This document shows, piece by piece, positions 39,204 to 50,000 of a DNA stretch of 64,000 bases. Location of the stretch: the NCBI RefSeq assembly GCF_033807715.1, contig NC_084592.1, forward strand, positions 248,001-312,000, given 5' to 3'. The stretch is from Cololabis saira (Eukaryota > Chordata > Actinopteri > Beloniformes > Belonidae). The notes below the pieces were generated by a model. It did no database searches. It was not told the DNA's origin and saw nothing but the letters and a program-made list of their open reading frames with translations. Position numbers and translations under genes: made by a program. How positions within the stretch are numbered: position 1 is the stretch's first letter; each line of letters begins with the position of its first letter.

Positions 39204-40530
39204 CTTAAAGCAGCACAACGTAACTTTCAGCTTTTCTGAGTTTGGCGGCATCTTTTGGACAAAAGCGGTAGTGCTTTACCAGAAAGAACACTACGTTTCC
39301 CATGAGCACCAGCGCGTACTGCCGGAAAACTCCTGTCCCGTCGCGTGCATTTGTTTTGAGAGAAGACGGGACGCTTTTCTGTTTCACCAAGTGAACAGAC
39401 GGAACGCAAAAAAAAAGATGTTAGACTGCTGGAAAGGAACTGGAATTTACCGGGATACCTTAAACAAGGAAGCCAGGGAGTGGTATATGGAGAAAATAAT
39501 GATTATCAACGATCTGGATCCATATGAAATCCCTACTAAAGAATGGAGCTCCTCGTCGGAGCGACACTCTTTAGAAGGATTTACTGCCGCAGCTCTGCAC
39601 AACCCACGTCTTAGGCTACCTTGTTTAGGAGTGTTTGGCAGCTGCTTTGGTAAATGTTTGACTCGCCATGTGTTTCAATAAATTAGTATAATAGTACAAC
39701 ATACAGTACATCTTTTGTATTACTCTTACTTTTCTTTTCTTTTTTTTGACTGCTTTGAAGAGGCTCCGAGGCGTGAGCAATATTTGTTTTTCCTCGTGAG
39801 ATTATTTTTTTTTCCTCTGCAGCTACAAATCAAATAGTTAATATTTTTTCCTCAACAAAATTAATCGCACCGCAGAGAGCTGGCCAGCAACTGCGTTTAG
39901 CTGGAGAAGTGGGGAATAAAACCCGTTTGAATGATCCGACCCCGGTCTGTGAGTGTTTGTTTGTGGTTTAATAAACCCGTGCTTTGATCCGACGCCCGTC
40001 TGTGTGCGTGTTTGTTTGTTTACTGAGGAACGTTATGTTTGGTCGGACTCGTTACAGCCGCGATCCAACCGAGCCGACAACTCTTTTACTCTTTTAATTG
40101 GTTATCTCAGATAATTGGCCGGCCTCCGTGGTTCTGCCTCCGAGCAGGAAAGCGGTGAAAAGTTAAACCATTAGCGATCTTTTCCCCACGTCTGTTATGT
40201 GGAGCTGCTGCAGCTACAACACAGCAACGGGTTACCAGCTTCTGCGGAGCTGCGCTCCAAGCCCCGCCCATTTTCGTCTCGACTACGAATCGGGAAGGAG
40301 GGGGAAGTGACGTATACCGTAAAGCAGTCAAAGCCGTAAAAATTTGTAGTTTTTTAGTGTGGCAGGGTTCCTACCATGCTCCTCAAAGTTACATAGTCCC
40401 AGTGAAGGTGATACAGACCCCCCCAGACCATGACAGAGGTGTCATTAAACCTGTTGGAAGTTGATGTACCATCACAATGACTCTGGAAATATGATATTAA
40501 GGTGGAAAAGTTACATAGTGCCGCTTTAAG
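39204..40530 (+). mobile_element. DNA transposon with ttaaagcrgcacwaygtaac ends
   Basis: Left end cttaaagcagcacaacgtaa and complement of the right end (cttaaagcggcactatgtaa) are inverted repeats of about 24 bp. An internal frame around 39418-39540 reads MLDCWKGTGIYRDTLNKEAR and MIINDLDPYEIPTKEWSS, resembling the start of the YqaJ-nuclease-bearing protein of ISL2EU elements. The remainder is non-coding. No target duplication could be fixed. Confidence 0.55.
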
Positions 40531-40631
40531 TGTAAAGTTTACATAAGAAACAAGTTTTCATATAGCCTATACTTTTTCGGAATAAAAATATTTCTCAAAA
40601 TTGTCCCCCCCTCTGGTTTTTTCAGAAATCG

Positions 40632-40772
<141 letters not shown>

Positions 40773-40775
40773 ATG

Positions 40776-41010
40776 TGGGCGGCAGTAGCTCAGGTGGCAG
40801 AGCGGGTCGTCTAATGATCGGAAGGTCGGCGGTTCGAATCCCGCTCTGTCCCAGTTTGCTGTCGTAGTGTCCTTGGGCAACACGCCTTACCCACTTTGCC
40901 CCGTGTGAATGCGTGTGAATGTGTATGAATGTTGGTGGTGGTCGGAGGGGCCGTTTGGCGCGATATGGCAGCCACGCTTCCGTCAGTCTGCCCCAGGGCA
41001 GACTGACTGA
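40776..41010 (+). mobile_element. tRNA-derived SINE
   Basis: The head gggcggcagtagctcaggtg is tRNA-like, with a Pol III A box (tagctcaggtgg, 40786-40797) and B box (ggttcgaatcc, 40831-40841). It is followed by the gtccttgggcaa...acccac and gtgtgaatgttggtgg blocks and ends near ccgtcagtctgccccagggc. This matches a very common acanthomorph SINE. It is truncated before its 3' tail. The preceding TA/CA microsatellite may mark its insertion site. Confidence 0.85.
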
Positions 41011-41079
41011 GCAGAGCCCTGGCTGCCCTGCCAATAACCTCATTGAAATGTGGGGCCAAAGAGCTTCCATCTCCTGTGC

Positions 41080-41490
41080 CAACCTCCCTTTGCCCTCAAG
41101 ACAAGTCATCGTCGTCAGAGAAGACTGTCTCCACATCGACCTCACCTTGTTCCTCCTCCAACCCCAGAGGGGGGAGAGAAAGGAGGTCAACACAAGGCCA
41201 GCCTACTGTTGTAGACATAGGGGGAGGCAGAGTGCCCTGCCAGGGCCTCGAACACTCCCCCCTCCCTTGTGTGGCTTCAGCCCCGGACTTCCCAACTTTC
41301 CTTTTGGGCGCCTCAGAAAGAGGGGAACCTGCCCGCTTCCCAGAGAAATATCTGCAGCGGGCCTCTCTGGTACGTGCAGACAAAATAAAACAATTCATGC
41401 ACGACTGTGGGCTTTCTCTGGCCAATAATGCGTGCTGAGGTCCCAAACACTTAACACACTCATCGTGGCCATCTGTTTTGGGAGAAATCT
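41080..41490 (-). pseudogene. Possible DIRS-like ORF1 (Gag-like) fragment
   Basis: On the minus strand a frame entered near 41500 reads KTDGHDECVKCLGPQHALLA and SCMNCFILSARTREARCR, with the CxxCLGxxHA...CxxC pattern I associate with ORF1 of fish DIRS-type tyrosine-recombinase retrotransposons. It then becomes low in complexity with an acidic end ([13 protein letters not shown]). The SINE joins near 41010. No recombinase or RT is present. Confidence 0.4.
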
Positions 41491-42130
41491 CAAATAGGTT
41501 CTAGAGCGGTCGGCTGTACCCAAAATGAATCACACACACATTCGCCTTTGCTATAAGATATGAATACATTTATTAGCAAAAAAGCAAGCATTACATAGAA
41601 GACATCCACAAAACTACCCGTTTGTCAGGGTAAGTGTCGAATTACCCCTCCCACAACTCGGCAGTACACACAATATCACTCGTTTGCTAGGATTACGCTA
41701 CAAGCTATCCCCCGCAAAACAGTGGCAAACAACACAGTTGCAATCATCACACACAGGTGAAAGGGTTAAACAGGCCTTCTTACCTCGACACGGAACTGGA
41801 GAGCCAAGGCAGTCCGGTTAAGAATAAGCCAAGGAAAAACCCAACGCCAGGCGTTTTGCCAGTACCCACGGCCGACTCTGGCTATACTTCCGGTTTCCCT
41901 GTCTTTTATACCTTTCCCTCAGCACCTTGCGGAGGGGGGGAAAAGGCCTATTCGCCCCCCCGTCCGCAAGCTCTCAAAACAAGTTTCGGCTCCCACGGGA
42001 CCCAAAATCCTGTGCGAACCAGGCCCTTCCTCACAGAAAAACAGGCATTTGCTATGATAAACAGCAGGTGCGCGGCTAACTAAAAACTAAGGCCGTGTTT
42101 TGAGAATCTAGGGCATCTTCAGGACACAAA
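41491..42130 (-). repeat. Terminal-repeat or LTR-like leader upstream of the fragment
   Basis: Read on the minus strand there is a TATA-like ggtataaaagacag (about 41900-41915) and, further on, an AATAAA (about 41566-41571). Such a pair is typical of a retroelement terminal repeat. The ends could not be fixed and no target duplication was seen, so the type is open. Confidence 0.35.
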
Positions 42131-42990
42131 ACTTTTTTTTTCTCACTTCACCATCCTCCAGAGGCATGGAGACCTCACAACCCATGCAAGAGTGTCCCTG
42201 CTGGGCCGCCATGATTGCGCAATCCTCAGTAACAATCACTCTGCTCCTTCGTCAGGGGGCGGGCTCAGCTGCTCACCTGGCTAATATGCAGGGCTTTGTG
42301 ATAGCTTAGTTCGCTTTTCTCTTTTTTTTTTTATAACAAAACAGAGGGACATCCACTGTCAGCCGACCCGGACCCGGCCGGCGCTTAACACTGACTATCA
42401 CTCTGAGGACGCACCTCACGTTGTTACCGGAGGCAGAGAGATGCCGGCTCGACTGTCAGCCGACTTAAACAGTCTGCACACCACGCGGGCTCCACCGAGC
42501 GCGTCAACTCACGAACCCTTGAGCAATACGTCGGTATGATGAATCACGGCCGCCGTGACCGGAAGACTGCACCCAGCACGGATCCAACTGAGCCCGTTAA
42601 CTCACGAAACCACGAGCAATACGCTGGACTAGGAACCGGTTCTTTGTGTTTCTGGAGAAGAAGAAGATAGAGGAAGGGAAACAGCAATCCAGGGAGGCTG
42701 CCCGGAGACAGACGCCCAATTACAGTTACAGTAGGTAAGTGAACTCAACGCTGCACCCACGCACTCACACACACACTTCTCTGCAACACAGATCGTCTCA
42801 CGCTGCACCTTGACTCAGGTGGAGATCAAACAATCACTGATTACACGCCAGCACAGGTGCTTTATAGGTAAACCTGAGGGCGTGAGCGGGCAAGCCGGTG
42901 TGTCTTAAAGAAATATCCACGTACCTTGACAGCAGGGGGGGGTCATTCCCCGTACATATGAAATATGTAACGGAGTGGAGAGATAGTCTT
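42131..42990. other. Unassigned intergenic DNA with repeated motifs
   Basis: No gene recognised. The words ctgtcagccgac (42356 and 42456), caactcacgaa(a)cc and gagcaatacg occur twice in 42350-42640, suggesting two diverged copies of a unit of about 100 bp. It may be the outer part of the retroelement to the left. Confidence 0.4.
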
Positions 42991-44056
42991 GATACGATAG
43001 AGAACAGTGTGATCTGATGCATCAGCAGGTTCCTCTAACGGAGCCAAGGCCTCCATTGTGATTTGCTGGTTCCATCATTGAGCTCCTTTAGTTGTTTGTT
43101 CAGATCATGTGGTTGATTGTGAGATTGTTGCAGCTCCACTGTTGTGTAATTTATCTGGTAATGTGGGGACTGTCGTGTCCTTCATGTGGTCGTGAACTTA
43201 TTGCTGACGTCACGTTTCCTCATATTCTGGACTTCACTGCATCACCAGTGAGTGTCCCCAACGGACAAAACCTCAGAAAAGTGCGTACGCCAGACATGAT
43301 GTGTGCGTGAAAGACCGCAGCTTTCTACGTTCAAATCAAATTTCGAACATTCGACAGTGAGCGTAGAAAGTGGCGTACGCACGTTTTTTTGTGCGCCGAT
43401 TCCGACGGGTCGGTCTGTCTAACACTGGACCCTGTTCAGCACATAGATCCCAGAGCACTGCTCTAGGGAATCACGATCGGCTTATTCATGGCCCAGGAAA
43501 TCTTCATGGTCCCTAAATACTCTCACCATCCTGATCCTACCATTTACGCGATATTCAAGCAGTGCCAGCGCATCCATTGTGCAGCATTATACACGGCTGT
43601 CACCACGCAATTTATATTCTAACTCAGCAACTAGACTGATTGTTACACACCTTGTCACGATAAATAATCAATCTGGTGCTAATCACCACTCCATACTATT
43701 TGAAGATTGAAGTATGATATATGAACTTAGTACATACTGCAAATACAGGCGTAATGGCTCACTTATGGAACACATAGATCTATAACTGCCGGCTTGGGTT
43801 TACATGGATCTATAAGTCTGATATGTGATGACATTAAAAGTATGACATGTATCTGGCTTCATTTCACCACCTCACCGCCTGCGTCGCCAGTTCCCCATAT
43901 CTTCAAAATGTTCGTGCGCTAGGATCAAAGTTTGCGTAGAGATACGCACATTTTCCCGTTACGTTTTTTTTTATAAATCCCAACCGTTGCGTAGAAGGAG
44001 GCGTGCGCATCTTTCAAGCCCTGTTTTGTGCGCACGTAAGCTTTATAAATGAGGCC
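42991..44056 (+). mobile_element. TIR-type element copy ending ataaatgaggcccc
   Basis: 43055-43390 repeats the block found at 23095-23430 and, inverted, at 57590-57905. The start of the shared part (catcagcaggttcctctaac, 43021) also occurs inverted near 57940. The right end gctttataaatgaggcccct resembles the ggggccttatgtact terminus of the 57566 element. The left terminus is not identified. Confidence 0.55.
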
Positions 44057-44409
44057 CCTGGTCATGAGCAGAGGATATGGGAGGGTAACGATTCCAGACC
44101 TGTCAAGTCTCCCGTTTTGGCCGGGAAACTACTGTATTTTACTACCCGCCGCCCTCCCGAATGAGTATTTTCACGTTTTAATATATATATTTTTTTAAAA
44201 GCATCCCCTCCAAACGGAAATGTCACATGCTCGAACAGGGGCGCCTCCAAAAATGTTTCATAGGCGGGGGCAGATGGGGCCACTTAAATTCTTGGGGTGG
44301 ACACCAAAACTAAGACATCATTATGGACATTATTATGCTGTTGTTATATACAGGCTCAGAAATACTTTTTTTTTTTTTTAACTTTCTAACTTGTCTGCAT
44401 AAAACCTAT

Positions 44410-44412
<3 letters not shown>

Positions 44413-44467
<55 letters not shown>

Positions 44468-44577
44468 TACATACGCACATATATATACACACACACACAC
44501 ACATATATATGCATTAATATATATCATATATATATTTTAATATATCATATATTTATTTATATATGTGTATATATATA

Positions 44578-44626
<49 letters not shown>
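44413..44626. repeat. Compound (TA)n/(CA)n microsatellite
   Basis: (TA)17 at 44413-44446, (CA)n, a tatatca-rich middle, gtgtgt and again (TA)n to about 44624. The 16-mer aggctcagaaatactt stands on both sides (about 44352 and 44643). Confidence 0.95.
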
Positions 44627-44628
<2 letters not shown>

Positions 44629-45971
44629 TTATTTCATCATTAGGCTCAGAAATACTTAAAGAAACGCATACTAATATTTAATTTGCCCAAATGATTTGGG
44701 ATGAAACACATAACTGACGATAGAATCTATGTGACCGGCAAGTGTTTTTTGAGTACTTTCCTAAAGATGAGCAGGATGGGGCTCAGTTACGCATTCTGAA
44801 AGATGTGTAACTGCGATTTTAGTGTCTCTCACTGTTGGGGATGTCTGTCAGCATTACCAGGATGGCACCAGAGAGCCACATGAGTGAAAATGACATATTA
44901 AAAAGAAAATGTAAATGTTTCACTTGAAGATAATGTGTATAAACTGAAAATATTTAAATAAATAAGGTAAATGTACTTCAATTCCCTTTGTGTTTTCATG
45001 TACCGTAGGCTCTATTATAGGACATAAATAGGAATGTCCACAGCATTTCAGTGTCAACAAAGGTAGAACTATCAGATTCTGAGCACATAATTAGGGCTAG
45101 TAGGAGTTGTTCTCGTTTTTATTTTTCTTCCGACGAAATAAGGGCCTTTTTTCCCCCTAAACGTGCCCCAAAAGTCACCAAATTTTGCACGCAAGCCAGG
45201 CCTGGCGACAAATTTGATATCTAATGGTTTGCATTAATGGGCGTGGCCTAATGGCTCAACAGCGCCCCCTAGAAAACTTTGTGCCTCAAGCCCCAAAATA
45301 CAGTTTGACGTACATACAAATGGCCCCAAAAAACGAAGCACTTAGTGTATGTCTCAGGGAGTGGAAACTGGAAAAGGAGGGGGAGGAACCATGAATGTCG
45401 AAAGAGGGCTAGACGGAAGGGCAGCACAGAGGTGCTAATCACAGCAGCACAAAAGCAAGGCTTGAGGAATAACACACCAGGGAAGATCTCTATTGCATGT
45501 AATATTCCTCACTATTCTTACACCACCGCTTCTATTTTCTCAAGCTATTCCACTACATACTTTTAGCACTTACTAATGGACTAACTCACCACAAACGCTG
45601 ACACATCCACAGTGTGGCACCAGATTCAAAGCTTTTTCATGAGGAAGCGATATGTTGAAGGAACCAATGACATAATTGGGAGAGACCATACACTAAAGGG
45701 ACTGTGGTGTAAAAACTACAATACTCAAACTGATGGTGTCTTTTAAGATGTAGTTTTCCCTATAAAGGGACTATTTTTGGTGGGAAGGGAACACAACCCC
45801 CCGCTCCTCAAAAAAAGTGTCATGGAAACAGTTTTTGCACATCTTTAACAGCGCTGGATGTGATGTAGTCGGTCAATCTAAAGTTATTAAAATCTTGTTT
45901 CCAACCGTTTTTGGCCTCAATATATGATGTAGTTGTGCTATGACACTGGTTAATCATTATTAATGAATAAC
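44627..45971. other. Intergenic DNA with interspersed fish repeat
   Basis: 45085-45330 contains the common fish block with acgaaataagggcc, caaattttgcacgcaagcc and cagcgccccctagaaaactt. The rest shows no recognisable gene; the longest frames have no family signature. Confidence 0.45.
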
Positions 45972-46113
45972 AAAAGGCTGGCCTGGGAACGCCTCGGACT
46001 CCCCTCGGAAGAGCTGGAGGAAGTGTCTGGGGTGAAGGAAGTCTGGGCATCCCTGCTGAGGCTGCTGCCCCCACGACCCGGGAACGGATAAGCGGAAGAA
46101 GATGGATGGATGG
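45972..46113 (+). mobile_element. 3' end of a Rex3 LINE with (GGAT)n tail
   Basis: ggcctgggaacgcctcggac ... ggaagaagatggatggatgg is the well-known 3' terminus of Rex3-type RTE LINEs, encoding ERLGLPSEELEEVSG in one frame. Only the last 140 bp are present, consistent with 5' truncation on insertion. Confidence 0.85.
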
Positions 46114-46520
46114 AAAAGGCTTTGCCTCTGAATAAATATTTGAAGGTTTCTTCCCTCTGGAGTTTACCTGCCATTGTTTCTTTAAAAATTGATCATGGGT
46201 CATGTTCTGGGTCTCTGGAAAGATCCTACAGACGACTTGTATTGTAATAAACTTGAATATTGAAAGTAAAACATTTGAAGTTTATTTTTAATGGTCGAGG
46301 TGGTATTGGCCTTCTTAACCCAAACTGGAAGTTAGTTCTTCTTTGCTGATTCCTGTCAGCATTTGCACTGCTGCAGCTATACGGAGCTCCTGGTCGTCTC
46401 CACGGAAAACCAAATCCTCTTAGTTCAAAAGTTAGTACCCTTCTTTTAATATTAACACCATCTGATGGTAGTGGCTCTTAGTATTTAGGAAAATAAAATC
46501 TCAGATGGAGAACATCCATT

Positions 46521-46526
46521 TTTATT
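46521..46526 (-). terminator. Candidate poly(A) signal of wdr4
   Basis: TTTATT on the plus strand gives AATAAA in the transcript, 247 nt after the wdr4 stop codon. Confidence 0.5.
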
Positions 46527-46696
46527 ATATTATTTATCAAACAAAAACTCCCTGAAGCAGCAGGAACTGCAAAACATCAGCCAATGTTTTTATCAATAAT
46601 AATAAAATCAAACAAAAACGCCACGTTGAACCTTTAAATCTTCATCGACACAGCCTTTAGCTCCTCTCCATCAAACACATTTTAAAGGAGAACACC

Positions 46697-46925
46697 CCCC
46701 TCAGGATGGAGGACCTTGGTCCTCTTCATCTGCTGCTCCTCCTGGACCTTGGTCATCTTCATCTGCTGCTCCTCAGGATAAAGGCTCTGTCCTGAGCCTC
46801 TTGCCACCGTCCTCCTCCTGGACCTTGGTCCTCTTCATCTGTTGCTCCTCCTGGACATTAGTCCTCTTGCCACCGTCCTCCTGGACCTTGGTCCTCTTCA
46901 TCTGCTGCTCCTCCAGCCGCTGCTG
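46697..46925. repeat. Coding minisatellite crossing the wdr4 stop codon
   Basis: Units of ctcctggaccttggtcctct plus tcatctgctgctc, separated in part by tgccaccgtc, occur four to five times between 46697 and 46925. The array begins in the 3' UTR and runs through the stop codon into the coding region. Confidence 0.8.
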
Positions 46926-47008
46926 CTTCTTCTGCAGGTATGGCGTGATGTTGTCGTAGCTCAACTTGAACAGATGCTGGAAGTGGTTGGTCGTCCTCAT
47001 AGCTGCTG
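46773..47008 (-). CDS. wdr4: wdr4 last exon with a repetitive C-terminus
   Basis: Starts after ttctgcag, in a CAGCAGCAG context that offers alternative in-frame acceptors. Encodes AAMRTTNHFQHLFKLSYDNI and then two copies of EEQQMKRTKVQE with DGGKR linkers, ending LRTEPLS at the stop 46773-46775. The charged helical tail agrees with the family; the internal repeat is specific to this gene. Confidence 0.88.
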
Positions 47009-50000
47009 CTGCAGAACAATTATTCTCATTATTATTTCTAATGTCCCATGACATTCCTTTTTAACTTAAGATATTTAACAGATTGGAGACGTTAACGTAG
47101 ATACACTCCTAATCAAAATCTTAAGACCAGTTAAGAAATTGCAAGAATTTGCATTTTGTACTTCTGGATCTTAAGAAGGTTCTAAGAGCTTCAAAATGCA
47201 AAAAGAAATGGGAGGAAGAGAAAAAATAATTGATCATGCAATTTGTTGAAAACAACAATTTAACTGAAATGTTCATCAGGTGATCAAAAGTTCAAGACCA
47301 TAGCCTTTAAAAGTCCAAATCTGCGCAGAAATGTGGATTCCATGTCATTTTCTGTCGAGTCATCACTCTGTCAAGATCTGATGCCAAAGGCCAAGAAGCT
47401 CACTGTGTTTGAATGTGGTCAGCATGTCGAGCTGCAGCAAGGCCTCGCACAACGTGCCTTTGCTGCTGAGGTCGGACGCAGTAAGAGTCATTTTGAATGT
47501 TTTAAGAGATCCTGAGGTGGAACAAAAAAATCAAGTGGTAGACCCAAAACAATCTCATGGGTGCTGAGGTGGAGGATCCGAATGGCTGTCCGTCAAGACA
47601 TGGGACGATCCTCGACCCACATTAAGGCCATTACTGGTACTGACTGTAACTCAATAACCATCAGACAGCATCTGCAAGGGAAGGGCTTAAAAATCAAAAA
47701 ACGTCTCCACATCTCATTAACGCCACAAAATTGCACTTTTGGACTTTGCAGGGGACCAAACATGGGACATTCAAATGTGGAAGAGTTTTATTCTCTGATG
47801 AGAAAAAGTTAACCTTGGTGGTCCTGAGGGTCTCCAACGGGACTGACATGACAACCTGAGACGCGGCACGGTGGAGGGGACTAAAGATTAAGGCCCTGTC
47901 CCAATACTCCCACTACCCCTACTTTTCATCACTACCCCTACATTTTGTGCGTTCCCGTGAGGGTAGTGGTGTCCCAATTCCTCTATTCACCTAGGGGGAG
48001 TGGAGAAAACGAGGGTAGTGGCTATGAATCTGTCCCTACGGATCAAAGGTTTTCCGATGCTGACTAGTTGACCGAGGGCCAGAAAAATTTCCCAGAATGC
48101 TTTTCGTCGTCATTTGCGGACTGAATAAAAAAAAAAAAAACATGGCGGACATTTCTTATTTTTTAGTGAATAAAATCAATATTTTGAGTTAGTTTCTGCA
48201 TAAAAATGTGTTTTGATTACATTTCTAGCGAGAAATATATATTTTACTTTCATAATATTCACTCAGTGAATGTACATAATCACTCGTTTGCCCGTTTGGC
48301 GAAGATCACGCCAGAATAAAAGCTGATTTATGGTTCTGCATTACACCAACGCAAAGCCTACGGTGTAGGTTACGTAACCTACGCCATAGGCTCTGCGTCC
48401 ATTTTACGCGGCTACGCGCACCGGACCCTGCGCCGTAAGCTCTGCGTCGATTTAACGCGGACCCAAGCTCTGGAGCCGGCAGACAGAAATCTCGAAATTT
48501 CGGAGCAAACTTTTTAACAGGTGTAGCTACAACTGTTAGATTTCATCTATTAAACCAACATTTATCTTCCTAAATGATTTATTTCAGCCAGTGGTAATTC
48601 TCCACAGAGCTGCAGGTTTCTCCCCGGGACGACGGCGCAGGTTGACCTGGCGATCACGTCTGTACTCCGACTGCTGCTGCTGCGCCCCGGGGCCGGCGGC
48701 TCTTCTCATCTCCAAAAACATCGGGTCAAATTTCTTAACAGGCGTTATTTGGATAAACTGAGCCCACGTTGGGGATCTTAACGGTTACTTTTACGCCTGA
48801 AAAAATATTAAAACTTAAGTGGCATATTAACAGCGCTACAGCTGAAATTAAAACAGCTTTTAGCTCTGGGCTTCCTGATATGGTGTGATGTATGTGCAAA
48901 CGTAACTACGCAGTCGCTTACGTACCCGAACGTAAACCACGCAGTGACGTAGCAAGCTACATTTAGGGGTAGTGCTGAAAAGTAGGAGTAGGGGGAGTAT
49001 TGGGACAGGCACATGGGAAGATTACAAGTGCCCTAAAATTTGTGGCTTCTTTTTTAGAGGTAGTGGTAGGTAGGGAGGGCTAGTGGTAGAAAGTAAGGGC
49101 TGTATTGGGATTGGGCCTAAAGACGGGTGCTTCCTCCTTCAACGGAACAATGGAACTTCAGGTCGTTCAGGGCAAACAGCAGCTGGCTACATGGAGATTT
49201 TGCAATGGGTGTGACTGAGGGCCTCGTCTTGTGTGGTGATGACGAGGTTCTTCCAAGACCCGGGTCTAAATCCAGCGGAGAACATTTGGGGATGGCAGCA
49301 AGGGATGTTTACAAAGATGGAAATCCGCCCAGGCAGTGGACGTGCTTCGTGAGGCCATCTTCACGCACAACCTTCCCACCATCCTTCTAGACACACTCGC
49401 ATCAAGCAAACGACTACTTGAAGGCATCAACAAGAACGGTGGAGCTCCTAATTACAGAGTGGTTTTTTTAACCCTTTAATTTCTGTTTTATAGGTATTTT
49501 AGGGTGTTTTGGGGTCTTAAACTTTTGATCTTGCACCCATTTCTTATTTTTGTGTTTTGAAGCTCTACTTAGAACATTCTTAACATCCAGCAGAGCAAAA
49601 TGCATTTTCTTGCAATTTCTTAACTGGTCTTAAGATTTTGATCAGGAGTGTATCTACCAGTAAAGAGACATTAGAGGAAAGGCAATTTTATTTGTGGAGA
49701 ACATTTCAGCAACAAGGCAAGTCAAGGTGCTTTACATAAAAAAACTAAAATGGAAAGCAAAAAATATTAACTACGGTGCAGTGGTAGAATAAAGAAAAGT
49801 TAGACTAAAGCTAGAGTTACAGTGTACAACTATGGAGGGATTTTTGTTTCTTTATTATGCAAGCTAAGAAAAATGAACGTTCAATCAAAAATCAGATTGA
49901 GAACAAAACTATAAAAAACTTTTTTTTTTTTTTTTTCAATTGCAAGTTTTTTTTGCAAATCTAAATGTTTTGTTTACGAGTCTAAAGGTTTTGCATGCTT

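Noticed and set aside
40781..40855. Functional tRNA gene
   Set aside because: A and B boxes are present, but the sequence continues into the body of a known tRNA-derived SINE, and the arms do not fold into a standard cloverleaf with a CCA-ready acceptor stem.
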